DNA from: Verrucomicrobiaceae bacterium
Lineage (GTDB): Bacteria > Verrucomicrobiota > Verrucomicrobiia > Verrucomicrobiales > Verrucomicrobiaceae
DNA: 47,116 bases
Assembly (NCBI GenBank): GCA_947440575.1
Contig: CANETF010000014.1
Location: forward strand, 1 to 47,116
Direction: 5' to 3'
How positions within the stretch are numbered: position 1 is the first letter of the stretch; each line of letters starts with the position of its first letter. This document shows positions 31,816 through 39,891 of the stretch, one piece after another. Position numbers and translations under genes: made by a program. The notes below the pieces were generated by a model that worked only from the letters and a program-made list of their open reading frames with translations, had not been told where the DNA came from and did no database searches.

Positions 31816-33339
31816 ATGCGCGGTCGCACCCCTCTTTTTCGCTTCGTTACCCAGGCCCTGGCACACAGCCTTCCTCCTCCATCCCCATCGCGCCGCCAGT
31901 TCCTTCAACACCTCGGAGCCGCCACCGCCGGCACCGCCGCCACCAGTTGCGTCTCCTCCCGCCAGTTCGCCAATGATCCCCCCATTGCCATCGTCGGCGC
32001 CGGTGTCGCAGGCCTCACCGCCGCCTACCGCCTCACCCAAAAAGGCCGACCCGTCCACCTCTTCGAAGCCTCGCAACGCTGCGGCGGTCGCATCTTCACC
32101 CGCAAAAACTTCAACGCCGACAACCAGTTCGTCGAACTCGGCGCCGAACTCGTCGACACCAATCATAAAGACCTCATCCGCCTCGCCAAAGAACTCGGTC
32201 TCAAACTCCAAAACCTCCTCAAAAACGACCCCGGCCATGACACCTACTGGTTCGATGGCAAAGCTCGTTCCGAAGAGGACATGCGCCTCGCCTTCACCCC
32301 ACTCGGGAACCGCATCGCCGCCGACGCCGAAGGCCTCTACGATGCCGAAGACAACTTCACCGAAAAAGCCCGCCGTCTCGACCAAATCTCCCTCGCTGAC
32401 TACCTCAAACAATACTCAACCGGCGTCGAACCCTGGGCCATCCGTCTCCTCATCGCCGCCTACGAACCCGAATTCGGTGTCGAAGTCGAACGTCAATCCA
32501 GCTTAAACCTCATCGACTTTATCAACCCCGACACCTCCGACGGCTTCCAAGTCTTCGGCGAAAGCGACGAAGCCTTTCGCCTCCAGGGCGGCAGCTCCTC
32601 CCTCCCCGACGCCCTCCACAGCGCCATCAAAAACAAAGTCGACCTCCGCCTCGGCCAGCGCCTTCGCTCCATCCAACAAATCGACAGCAAACTCCGCCTC
32701 GAATTCCTAACCGAAAAAGGCCCCGCCGCCTACACCTACGAACGCGTCATCCTCGCCCTCCCCTTCACCGTCCTGCGCAACGTCGCTGGCATCTACGACC
32801 TCGAACTCAGCGACGCCAAAAAACGCTGCATCCGCGAAATGGGCCACGGCAACAATGTCAAAACCTTCTGCAGCTTCACCAAACGCGTCTGGCGTGACCA
32901 ATCCGCCCCCCACCCCGCCAACGGCAGCGTCTTCTCCGATGTTTCCACCTTCCAAAACGTCTGGGAAACCAGCCGCGGCCAGGACGGCTCCCGCGGCATC
33001 ATCACCAACCTCATCGGCGGCTCCCGCGCCGCCTCCCACCGCACCTCGTTCACCCCCACCTACCTGAACGAACTGAATGCCGTCTTCCCGGGAACCAAAG
33101 CCGCCTACGACGGCAAATCCGGCTCCATGAACTGGCCCAAAGTCCCCACCGCCCTCGCCAGCTACAGCGCCCCACTCGTCGGCCAATACACCTGGATCTA
33201 CTCCGTCTCCCCCGAGTCCGAACTCGATGGCCGCCTCCTCTTCGCAGGCGAACACACCAGCACCGTCTCCCCGGGCTACATGAACGGCGGTGTCGAATCC
33301 GGCAACCGTGCCGCCCGCGAACTCCTTCAGAGCTGCTAA
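31816..33339 (+). CDS. Tat-exported flavin amine oxidase
   Basis: 507 residues. N-terminal twin-arginine signal SRRQFLQHLGAATAGTAATSC, possibly lipid-anchored at that Cys. FAD-binding Rossmann motif IAIVGAGVAGLTAAYRLTQKG, then VHLFEASQRCGGRIFT and FVELGAELVD. The C-terminal FAD motif is LLFAGEHTSTVSPGYMNGGVESGNRAAREL. This is the flavin-containing amine oxidoreductase family (monoamine oxidase-like); the substrate is unknown. The start at 31816 gives 26 residues before the RR pair. The ISL3 insertion ends 81 bp upstream and may have separated the gene from part of its promoter. Confidence 0.9.
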   Translation: MRGRTPLFRFVTQALAHSLPPPSPSRRQFLQHLGAATAGTAATSCVSSRQFANDPPIAIVGAGVAGLTAAYRLTQKGRPVHLFEASQRCGGRIFTRKNFNADNQFVELGAELVDTNHKDLIRLAKELGLKLQNLLKNDPGHDTYWFDGKARSEEDMRLAFTPLGNRIAADAEGLYDAEDNFTEKARRLDQISLADYLKQYSTGVEPWAIRLLIAAYEPEFGVEVERQSSLNLIDFINPDTSDGFQVFGESDEAFRLQGGSSSLPDALHSAIKNKVDLRLGQRLRSIQQIDSKLRLEFLTEKGPAAYTYERVILALPFTVLRNVAGIYDLELSDAKKRCIREMGHGNNVKTFCSFTKRVWRDQSAPHPANGSVFSDVSTFQNVWETSRGQDGSRGIITNLIGGSRAASHRTSFTPTYLNELNAVFPGTKAAYDGKSGSMNWPKVPTALASYSAPLVGQYTWIYSVSPESELDGRLLFAGEHTSTVSPGYMNGGVESGNRAARELLQSC

Positions 33340-33438
33340 TCCCGCTGGAATTCCTCCCATTCCACGCTACTGAATGCATCCCATGGCGACTCCGCGCCTC
33401 AAAACGCGGCGTGTCGTGCGGCTCTTTACCCATCTCCC

Positions 33439-34653
33439 ATGCCTCCCTCCCCCGAAGCCTCCTTCGATTCCATCGACTCCGTCATCGCGGACATTCGAGC
33501 CGGAAAAATGGTCATCGTCACCGATGACGAAGATCGTGAAAATGAGGGCGACCTCATCTGCGCCGCCGAAAAAATCACCCCCGAGATGGTCAATTTCATG
33601 GTCCGCGAAGGCGGCGGCATGCTCTGCGTCGCCGTCTCCCTCGAGATCGCCCGCCAACTTCACCTCGAAAGCATGGTCCCGCAAAACCGCGAGGCCTTCC
33701 GCACCGACTTCACCGTCACCGTCGACGCCGCCGAAGGCATCACCACCGGCATCAGCGCCGCCGACCGCGCCCGCACCATCCAGCTCCTCGCCAACCCCCG
33801 CACTGTCCCCCAGGACTTCGTCCAACCCGGTCACATCAACCCCCTCGTCGCCAAACCCGGTGGCGTCCTCCGCCGCGCAGGCCACACCGAAGCCTCCTCC
33901 GATCTCGCCCGCCTCGCCGGCCTCGCCGCCGCAGGCGTCCTCATCGAAGTCATGAATGCCGACGGCACCATGGCCCGTCTCAATGACCTCCGCGCCTTCG
34001 CCCAAAAGCACAGCCTCCGCATGTGCAGCATCGCCGACCTCATCGCCTACCGCCGCCGCAGCGAACGCCTCATCGAGAAAATGGAGGAAGTCGACATGCC
34101 CACCGACTACGGCAACTTCCGCCTCCATCTCTACCGCAGCGTCCTCGACGGCACCCACCACATCGCCCTCGTCAAAGGCCAGGTCCAATCCGACTCCCCC
34201 ACCCTCGTCCGTGTCCATAGCGAGTGCCTCACTGGCGACATCTTCGCCTCCCGCCGCTGCGACTGCGGCAGCCAACTCCACGCCGCCATGGAGCGCGTCG
34301 AACAGGAAGGCTCCGGCGTCATCATCTACATGCGCGGCCACGAAGGACGCGGCATCGGCCTCCATGGCAAAATCAAAGCCTACAAACTCCAGGAGCAAGG
34401 CCTCGATACCGTCGAAGCCAACCTCAAACTCGGCTTCCCCATGGACCTCCGCGACTACGGCATCGGCGCCCAAATCATCTCCGACCTCGGCGTCCGCAAA
34501 ATCCGCCTCATGACCAACAACCCCCGAAAAATCATCGGACTCGAAGGCCATCACCTCGAAATCATCGAGCAAGTCCCCATCAAACAAGAACCCAACGAGC
34601 ACAACGCCCGCTACCTCGAAACCAAAAAAAACAAGCTCGGCCACAAACTCTAA
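33439..34653 (+). CDS. ribBA: DHBP synthase / GTP cyclohydrolase II fusion
   Basis: 404-residue bifunctional riboflavin enzyme. The RibB half (1-205) makes 3,4-dihydroxy-2-butanone-4-phosphate: [34 protein letters not shown]. The RibA-like half follows: [23 protein letters not shown] (zinc cysteines), [48 protein letters not shown] cyclohydrolase II signatures look intact. It heads the run ribBA-ribH-nusB-ftsY. The ~100-nt leader lacks an FMN riboswitch as far as I can see, and no ribosome site precedes the ATG. Confidence 0.95.
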   Translation: MPPSPEASFDSIDSVIADIRAGKMVIVTDDEDRENEGDLICAAEKITPEMVNFMVREGGGMLCVAVSLEIARQLHLESMVPQNREAFRTDFTVTVDAAEGITTGISAADRARTIQLLANPRTVPQDFVQPGHINPLVAKPGGVLRRAGHTEASSDLARLAGLAAAGVLIEVMNADGTMARLNDLRAFAQKHSLRMCSIADLIAYRRRSERLIEKMEEVDMPTDYGNFRLHLYRSVLDGTHHIALVKGQVQSDSPTLVRVHSECLTGDIFASRRCDCGSQLHAAMERVEQEGSGVIIYMRGHEGRGIGLHGKIKAYKLQEQGLDTVEANLKLGFPMDLRDYGIGAQIISDLGVRKIRLMTNNPRKIIGLEGHHLEIIEQVPIKQEPNEHNARYLETKKNKLGHKL

Positions 34654-34667
34654 CCAACCCCGATTTC

Positions 34668-34700
34668 AAATCCGCAATCTGCAATCCCAAATCCGCAATC
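34668..34700 (+). repeat. AATCCGC-type heptamer repeat before ribH
   Basis: AATCCGCAATC iterated with variants (AATCTGC, AATCCCA) in the gap between ribBA and ribH, ending 4 nt before the ribH ATG. The same type of array precedes ftsY at 35716-35752. Confidence 0.75.
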
Positions 34701-34704
34701 GAAC

Positions 34705-35205
34705 ATGCCCGGCCCCATCCCCCATCGCCCCCGCCCCACTCAGGAGCACCTCTCAATCGCCATCGTCGCCAGCCTCTACAATGAGACCTACGTCGAAGGC
34801 CTCCTCAATGCCGCCAAAGACGAACTCCAGGAAGTCGCCCCCAACGTCACCATCACCTCCTACCGCGTCCCCGGTGCTTTCGAGATTCCCGTCTGCACCG
34901 AACTCATCCTCCGCAGCGCCCCGCCAGATGCCGTCATCGCGCTCGGCGTCATCCTTCGTGGCGCCACCGAACACGCCGACCTCGTCGGCGCCTCTGTCAC
35001 CGACGCCCTCCAGCGCGCCGCCACCACCTACTGCGTCCCCGTCGTCCATGAAGTCCTCCTTCTCGACGACGCCGACCAAGCCGAGGAACGCTGCCTCGGC
35101 GCCACCATGAATCGCGGCACCGAAGCCGCCCGCGTCGCCCTCACCATGGTCAACCTCTTCGCCGCCATGCGCGCCAAATTCTCCGGCGAGGCCACCCGCG
35201 CCTAA
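34705..35205 (+). CDS. ribH: 6,7-dimethyl-8-ribityllumazine synthase
   Basis: 166 residues, usual length. Penultimate step of riboflavin synthesis, joining the RibA and RibB branches. Motifs: IAIVASLYNETYVEGLL, VPGAFEIPVCTELI, AVIALGVILRGATEHADLVGASVTDAL, VPVVHEVLLLDDADQAEERC. The catalytic His of the family lies in the GATEHADLV segment. The ATG at 34705 follows a heptamer-repeat leader and has no ribosome site. nusB follows after 33 bp, a common gene order. Confidence 0.96.
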   Translation: MPGPIPHRPRPTQEHLSIAIVASLYNETYVEGLLNAAKDELQEVAPNVTITSYRVPGAFEIPVCTELILRSAPPDAVIALGVILRGATEHADLVGASVTDALQRAATTYCVPVVHEVLLLDDADQAEERCLGATMNRGTEAARVALTMVNLFAAMRAKFSGEATRA

Positions 35206-35238
35206 TCCTCTTCCAACCCACCTCAAAACCAATCACTC

Positions 35239-35685
35239 ATGGGAAAACGACGAGACGGACGACTGGCCGCTGTGCAATACCTCTTCGCACACGACCTTCA
35301 CACCAAAGCCCCCACCGACATCGAACGCGCCGGCTTCTGGGACCTCCACAGCATCAAAGGCCAGGCTCGCGACTTCGCTGAAACCCTCATCAATGGCGTC
35401 CTCGAACACCGCGATGAAATCGACGTCCAAATCCGCGACCTCGTCGAAAACTACAGCTTCGAACGCCTCGCCACCGTCGACCGCAACGTCCTCCGCCTCG
35501 CCGCCTACGAACTCGCCCACAATCCAGACCTCCCAGCCCCAGTCATCCTAAACGAAGCCATCGAAGTCGCCAAAATGCTCGGCGGCACCGAATCCGGCTC
35601 CTTCGTCAACGGCATCCTCCACAAGATCGCCCAAAAATTCCGCCCCAAATCCCCCGAACCTAGCCCTTCCCCCCCCGTCCCCTGA
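35239..35685 (+). CDS. nusB: Transcription antitermination factor NusB
   Basis: 148 residues, all-helical NusB fold: GKRRDGRLAAVQYLFAHDL (basic N-terminus that binds boxA RNA), FAETLINGVLEHRDEID, ENYSFERLATVDRNVLRLAAYEL, APVILNEAIEVAKMLGGTESGSFVNGILHKIA. It acts with NusE/S10 in rRNA antitermination. The ribH-nusB pairing is conserved in many bacteria. Confidence 0.95.
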   Translation: MGKRRDGRLAAVQYLFAHDLHTKAPTDIERAGFWDLHSIKGQARDFAETLINGVLEHRDEIDVQIRDLVENYSFERLATVDRNVLRLAAYELAHNPDLPAPVILNEAIEVAKMLGGTESGSFVNGILHKIAQKFRPKSPEPSPSPPVP

Positions 35686-35715
35686 CCCGCCCCACAATCC
35701 TCACCCCACCCTCCA

Positions 35716-35752
35716 AAAATCCGCAATCCGCATTCCGCAATCCCCAATCCGA
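35716..35752 (+). repeat. AATCCGC-type heptamer repeat before ftsY
   Basis: AATCCGCAATCCGCATTCCGC and variants, running up to the base before the ftsY ATG, so the repeat occupies the normal ribosome-site position. Related to 34668-34700. Confidence 0.75.
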
Positions 35753-36601
35753 ATGGCCGGCTTCTTCAAATCCCTCCTCGCCCGATTCAGCAAACCCGAC
35801 TTCGATTGGGACGAACTCGAGTCCACCCTCATCTCCGGTGACATCGGCCCCCGCCTGTCCCTCGAAATCGTCGACGCCCTCCGCTCCCAGGGCCGCAAAC
35901 TCAACGGCGAAGACATCCTCCAAGTCGCCCGCGACCACGTCCGCGCCAAACTCCCCAAAGAAGTCCCCCCTCTGCTTCCCCACACCGACGGACGCCCCAA
36001 AGTCCTCCTCATGATCGGCGTCAATGGCACAGGCAAAACCACCTCCACCGCCAAACTCGCCAACCTCCTCCACCACCAGGGCCACAGCATCGTCCTCGCC
36101 GCCGCCGACACCTTCCGCGCCGCTGCCGTCGAGCAACTCCAAGTCTGGTCCGAGCGCCTCCAAATCCCCCTCGTCAAAGGCCCGCAAAACTGCGACCCCG
36201 CCGCTGTTTGCTTCGACGGCTACGAAAAAGCCGAACGCCTCGGCGCTCAATTCCTCATCTGCGACACCGCCGGCCGCCTCCACAATAAGCACAACCTCAT
36301 GGAGGAACTCAAAAAGATCCACCGTGTCGTCGGTCGCAAAGACCCCACCTCCCCGCACGAAGTCCTCCTCGTCGTCGACGCCACCACCGGCTCCAACGCC
36401 CTCCAGCAAGCCCGCGAATTCCACAAAGCCATCCCCATCACCGGCGTCATCGTAACCAAACTCGACGGCAGCGGCAAAGGCGGCATCATCATCCCCATCC
36501 AGCAGGAACTCGGCATCCCCACCCGCTTCATCGGCCTCGGCGAAACCGCCGACGCCTTCAAACCCTTCGACCCCACCCAGTTCGTCAACGAACTGCTATA
36601 G
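35753..36601 (+). CDS. ftsY: Signal recognition particle receptor FtsY
   Basis: 282 residues: NG domain only, without the long acidic A domain of E. coli FtsY. Short N-terminal MAGFFKSLLARFSKPDFDWDELESTLISGDIG, then GTPase motifs GVNGTGKTTSTAKLA (G1), DTFRAAAVEQL, DTAGRLHNKHNLMEELKKI (G3), TKLDGSGKGG (G4 region) and the closing GLGETADAFKPFDPTQFVNELL. It docks ribosome-SRP complexes at the inner membrane. Last gene of the rib-nusB run. Confidence 0.96.
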   Translation: MAGFFKSLLARFSKPDFDWDELESTLISGDIGPRLSLEIVDALRSQGRKLNGEDILQVARDHVRAKLPKEVPPLLPHTDGRPKVLLMIGVNGTGKTTSTAKLANLLHHQGHSIVLAAADTFRAAAVEQLQVWSERLQIPLVKGPQNCDPAAVCFDGYEKAERLGAQFLICDTAGRLHNKHNLMEELKKIHRVVGRKDPTSPHEVLLVVDATTGSNALQQAREFHKAIPITGVIVTKLDGSGKGGIIIPIQQELGIPTRFIGLGETADAFKPFDPTQFVNELL

Positions 36602-36606
36602 CGAGG

Positions 36607-37713
36607 CTAAGGCACCACCTCCACGACGTCCCCCGTCCGAAGGTGCCCAAAAAACGCCTTCGCCTTCGCATACGGCAGCCGAATGCATCCATGCGAGGCC
36701 GGATACCCCGGGATGTTCCCCGCATGCAGCCCGATCGAACCGCAGTTCAGCCGCATGAACCACGGCATCGCCACATGGTAAATCGTCGACGTCCAGGAAC
36801 TGTGTTTGTTCGTGATCACAAAACTCCCCGCCGGGGTCGAGTAGCCCTTCCTCCCCGTCGATACCTTCGTCTTGTCCACCAACTGCCCATCCTTATATAA
36901 CTCCGCATTCTGCCCCGACAAACTCACCACCACTCGATGCTCCACCTCACTGCCCGGCTTTCGCCCAAGTAGCAGTTGCATGATGTAAGTGTACCCCTGG
37001 ACCGAAGCAAAATTGATCGCATACCGCTTGTTCACCCGCGTGTAGTGACTCTGACTCGCCCCCGCCCACATCAGTAACTCCACCCCGTCCGCATCCCCAT
37101 GCGCAGCACAAATCATGATCGGTGTCAGATTCCGGTCACGCTCCAAATGCCACTGCAAATCCTTCAAACTCTGCTCCGCCACCAGCTTGGGTAAAACGGG
37201 AGACACGGACTTCGCATCCGGATGCGCCCCACTCATCAACAACGTCCGCATCGCCTCCGTCTGCCTCCGCAACGCCGCCAAAATCAAAAGCGGCTGCCCT
37301 TCAATTTCACAGTCCCCCAAATGCGCCCCCGCCCAGCACAACCGCCGCAACGTCCCATATTGACGCAACCGCATCGCCAGTGCCAAAGCCCGGTCTCCAC
37401 CAGCTGTCACCTCATCCACATCCACTCCCCCCGTCAAATAATCGCCCATCATATCATCCGCCTCCATCAGCACCGCCGCACACAACGTCGGCAACCCCGC
37501 ACGCACCGCCACCCCAACCCAAACCGGATTCAAAACCTCCCCTACCTCCTCCAAAATCGGTGCCCATACCATCTCTGGAATCGGCTCAATAGCCAGATCA
37601 GCCCCAACCTCTCCCCCCTCGGCTACCTGACCTTGCACCGCCATCGGTAAGACCAACAACGCCCCGACCAAAAGAGTCCGTCTCAAGGTGCCTAGGGTGT
37701 TCATCTCCATCAT
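36607..37713 (-). CDS. Ankyrin-repeat L,D-transpeptidase
   Basis: 368 residues with a signal peptide (about 1-28, ending VQG). Residues about 100-245 contain ankyrin-like repeats: GQPLLILAALRRQTEAMRTLLMSGAHPDAK, LTPIMICAAHGDADGVELLMWAGA, AINFASVQGYTYIMQLLLGR. The C-terminal ~120 residues are a YkuD L,D-transpeptidase domain with the catalytic motif IPGYPASHGCIRLPYAKA (His, Cys) and STGRKGYSTPAGSFVI. It probably cross-links peptidoglycan or attaches proteins, with ankyrins as the protein-binding arm. Three ATGs (37713, 37710, 37704) are possible starts; the last has GGAG only 1-2 nt away. It converges with ftsY. Confidence 0.9.
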   Translation of the reverse strand: MMEMNTLGTLRRTLLVGALLVLPMAVQGQVAEGGEVGADLAIEPIPEMVWAPILEEVGEVLNPVWVGVAVRAGLPTLCAAVLMEADDMMGDYLTGGVDVDEVTAGGDRALALAMRLRQYGTLRRLCWAGAHLGDCEIEGQPLLILAALRRQTEAMRTLLMSGAHPDAKSVSPVLPKLVAEQSLKDLQWHLERDRNLTPIMICAAHGDADGVELLMWAGASQSHYTRVNKRYAINFASVQGYTYIMQLLLGRKPGSEVEHRVVVSLSGQNAELYKDGQLVDKTKVSTGRKGYSTPAGSFVITNKHSSWTSTIYHVAMPWFMRLNCGSIGLHAGNIPGYPASHGCIRLPYAKAKAFFGHLRTGDVVEVVP

Positions 37714-37877
37714 ATCAGGTTAAGACTTCCCGCTAGAAATCGTCTGAAGGCCCCATTTGTCAAGGAACGAAGCCGCCACCTCACCCGGAAAACTCACCTT
37801 CCGCCAAAAATCCTCAATCTATTAGGTGCCAATGCCGGAATCATTCAACCTAACCTGACAAATTTCAATCACTCCCC

Positions 37878-38492
37878 TCATAGCCCCAATTCCATCTGAG
37901 CCACCGGCCCGAAACTCCGCCGATGCACCGCACTCGGCCCCAGACGCTTCAACGCCTCCACATGCTTCTGGGTCGGGTAGCCCTTGTGCACCTCAAACCC
38001 ATACCCCGGATACTCCTCCGCTAACCGCAGCATCAACCGGTCCCTCGTCACCTTCGCAATCACACTCGCTGCCGCAATCGAGAAACTCTTCGAATCCCCC
38101 TTCACCAAGGCCACCTGCCTCACCGGAAACATCCGAACCGGCAATCCGTCAATCAAAGCTCCATCAACATCCTCTCCCAATCCCGCCACCGCCCGCCTCA
38201 TCCCTTCATGCGTCGCACCCAAAATGTTCAACCGGTCAATCTCCTCCACCCCAACCAACACGCAACACCACCGCACCCGCTCATCCCCCGTCAACTCCTC
38301 ATAAAGCCGCTCCCGCCGAATCTCCGTCAACTTCTTCGAGTCATTCAAAACCTCATGCTCAAACCCATCCGGCAGCACCACCGCCGCCACGCTCACCGGT
38401 CCCGCCAACGGCCCGCGCCCCGCTTCATCCACCCCCGCCACCACCCGGCAACCCGCCGCCTTCAACGCCCGTTCATGTTCCATCGTCGGCAT
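37878..38492 (-). CDS. rnhB: Ribonuclease HII
   Basis: 204 residues. It cuts RNA at RNA-DNA junctions and removes single ribonucleotides from DNA. Motifs: VVAGVDEAGRGPLAGPVSVAAVVL (DEAGRG with catalytic D/E), LNDSKKLTEIRRERLYEEL, ALIDGLPV (Asp), VKGDSKSFSIAAASVIAKVTRDRLM (Asp), GYGFEVHKGYPTQKHVEAL. Length is normal. It starts 9 bp after the DUF2233 gene's stop, so both are likely cotranscribed. Confidence 0.96.
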   Translation of the reverse strand: MPTMEHERALKAAGCRVVAGVDEAGRGPLAGPVSVAAVVLPDGFEHEVLNDSKKLTEIRRERLYEELTGDERVRWCCVLVGVEEIDRLNILGATHEGMRRAVAGLGEDVDGALIDGLPVRMFPVRQVALVKGDSKSFSIAAASVIAKVTRDRLMLRLAEEYPGYGFEVHKGYPTQKHVEALKRLGPSAVHRRSFGPVAQMELGL

Positions 38493-38501
38493 GTCAGTTC
38501 C

Positions 38502-39524
38502 TCATGGCGCCCCGGTCGGCAATCCCTCCGCTTTGATCAATGGCGGCCGCCTCTTCACCGCGATGTAAACCGGCGATTCCTGCTTCTCCAACTTCGGATG
38601 CTTAAAATCCACCCGCGTGTTGAACGCCGAAAAATGCCACGGCCCATCCTCCGTCTGCACGCTGTATTGCAGCGCCCTCCCCCCATCCAACAGCGTCGCA
38701 TGCTTGACGGATAGCTTGTAGGCGATGTCCGTCACCTCCTTCACATTCATCGCCCCGCCATCCCCGGACAACACAAATACGATCTCCCCGTTCTGCCTCA
38801 TCCCGGCCAGCGAACGATACGTCACCCGCGGACCGTCAAAAAACCGATCCGGTGCATCAAACACATAAGTGAACACCGTGTGATTCTTCATCACCGAGGG
38901 ATACACCTGCGCCCCTTCCGTCATTGTCCCAGGCACCTCGTCCACCAACGACTTCGGCCCAAACCAAGGCATCCCATTCTTCACAAAAAACACCCCGCTC
39001 CACTCAGGAAAGGCCTTGTGCACCTGCCGCCCCTCGTGCCATACCCAGCCCATCGGCGCCCCGGATGGCTCCCTGAAATTCGCCGTGATCGCAAACTGCA
39101 AATCCTGCTTCAACAACCGCTCCCGAGCCGTCGTCACCTCGAAATTCGGACGGTAGCTCGTCGCAAATTCAAACCGCTCAGGTGAAAGCGTCAACACATG
39201 CACCTCCGCTCCAAACACCTTCTGCAAAGCCCCTCCCATCACACCAGCCGACCGCCGCACCCGCAGCTTCTTCCACTGCAAGCCCGCCTCCTGATACCGA
39301 TCCACCATCGCCCCCTGCAATTCAGCCGCCGTCACCTCCTTCAACGCCTTCCACTCCCCTCCTTTCAAACGCACCTCAAGCCCCGCCTTGCTGTCCGAAA
39401 CCGCCCACAAAACCGCATTGCTGTTCACATTAAAGACCCATTCCGCCGCAACGTAAAGCCCCCCCGCCCCCGCCATCGCGACAAGGACAAGAACTTTAAT
39501 CACACGCAGCAGCCGACGGTTCAT
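38502..39524 (-). CDS. Phosphodiester glycosidase (DUF2233/NAGPA) family protein
   Basis: 340 residues with an N-terminal signal or anchor (RRLLRVIKVLVLVAMAGAGGLYVAA). Family-like segments: QFAITANFREPSGAPMGWVWHEG, SGVFFVKNGMPWFG, GTMTEGAQVYPSVMKNHTVFTY, NGEIVFVLSGDGGAMNVKEVTDIAYKL, ATLLDGGRALQYSV. These correspond to the NAGPA/DUF2233 fold, enzymes acting on sugar phosphodiesters in exopolysaccharide or wall metabolism. The specific substrate is unknown. ATG 39524 is preferred over the adjacent TTG. Confidence 0.78.
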   Translation of the reverse strand: MNRRLLRVIKVLVLVAMAGAGGLYVAAEWVFNVNSNAVLWAVSDSKAGLEVRLKGGEWKALKEVTAAELQGAMVDRYQEAGLQWKKLRVRRSAGVMGGALQKVFGAEVHVLTLSPERFEFATSYRPNFEVTTARERLLKQDLQFAITANFREPSGAPMGWVWHEGRQVHKAFPEWSGVFFVKNGMPWFGPKSLVDEVPGTMTEGAQVYPSVMKNHTVFTYVFDAPDRFFDGPRVTYRSLAGMRQNGEIVFVLSGDGGAMNVKEVTDIAYKLSVKHATLLDGGRALQYSVQTEDGPWHFSAFNTRVDFKHPKLEKQESPVYIAVKRRPPLIKAEGLPTGAP

Positions 39525-39628
39525 CAATCGCCTCCATCATGAAACCAGAACCCCCAACTCGCAACCCGCATCCACCATTCCAGCACGAATCCTCTTTGCC
39601 AATCTCCCACTCCCACCTACCGTCCCCC

Positions 39629-39865
39629 ATGGCCGTTTCCACCCTCGCAGACCTCCCCATCGGCACCCCTGCTATCATTGAGCAATTCCTCGGCGCCAAA
39701 CCCAGCCTCACCCGCCTGCGCGAACTCGGCCTCGTCCCAGGCGCCCAAATCGAAGTCATCCGCCGCGCCCCCCTCGGCGAACCCATCGAAATCCGCCTCC
39801 GCGAGTCCCATATCGCCATGCGCAATGCGGACGCCGCCTTCATCGCCGTCCACCCCATCGAGTAA
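39629..39865 (+). CDS. feoA: FeoA-domain protein
   Basis: 78 residues: STLADLPIGTPAIIEQFLG, LTRLRELGLVPGAQIEVIRRAPLGEPIEIRLRESHIAMRNADAAFI. This is the SH3-like FeoA fold, an accessory of the FeoB ferrous-iron transporter. No feoB is in the window, so it may be a solo FeoA or belong to a distant operon. It is C-rich like resident genes. The ATG at 39629 places the domain at residue 3; the upstream open frame is not conserved-looking. Confidence 0.9.
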   Translation: MAVSTLADLPIGTPAIIEQFLGAKPSLTRLRELGLVPGAQIEVIRRAPLGEPIEIRLRESHIAMRNADAAFIAVHPIE

Positions 39866-39891
39866 CTCAATTCAAATTCTGGAGCCCAGGC

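Noticed and set aside
33340..33438. FMN riboswitch before ribBA
   Set aside because: The leader is only about 100 nt and I find none of the conserved RFN blocks (AGGG...GAAATTCC).
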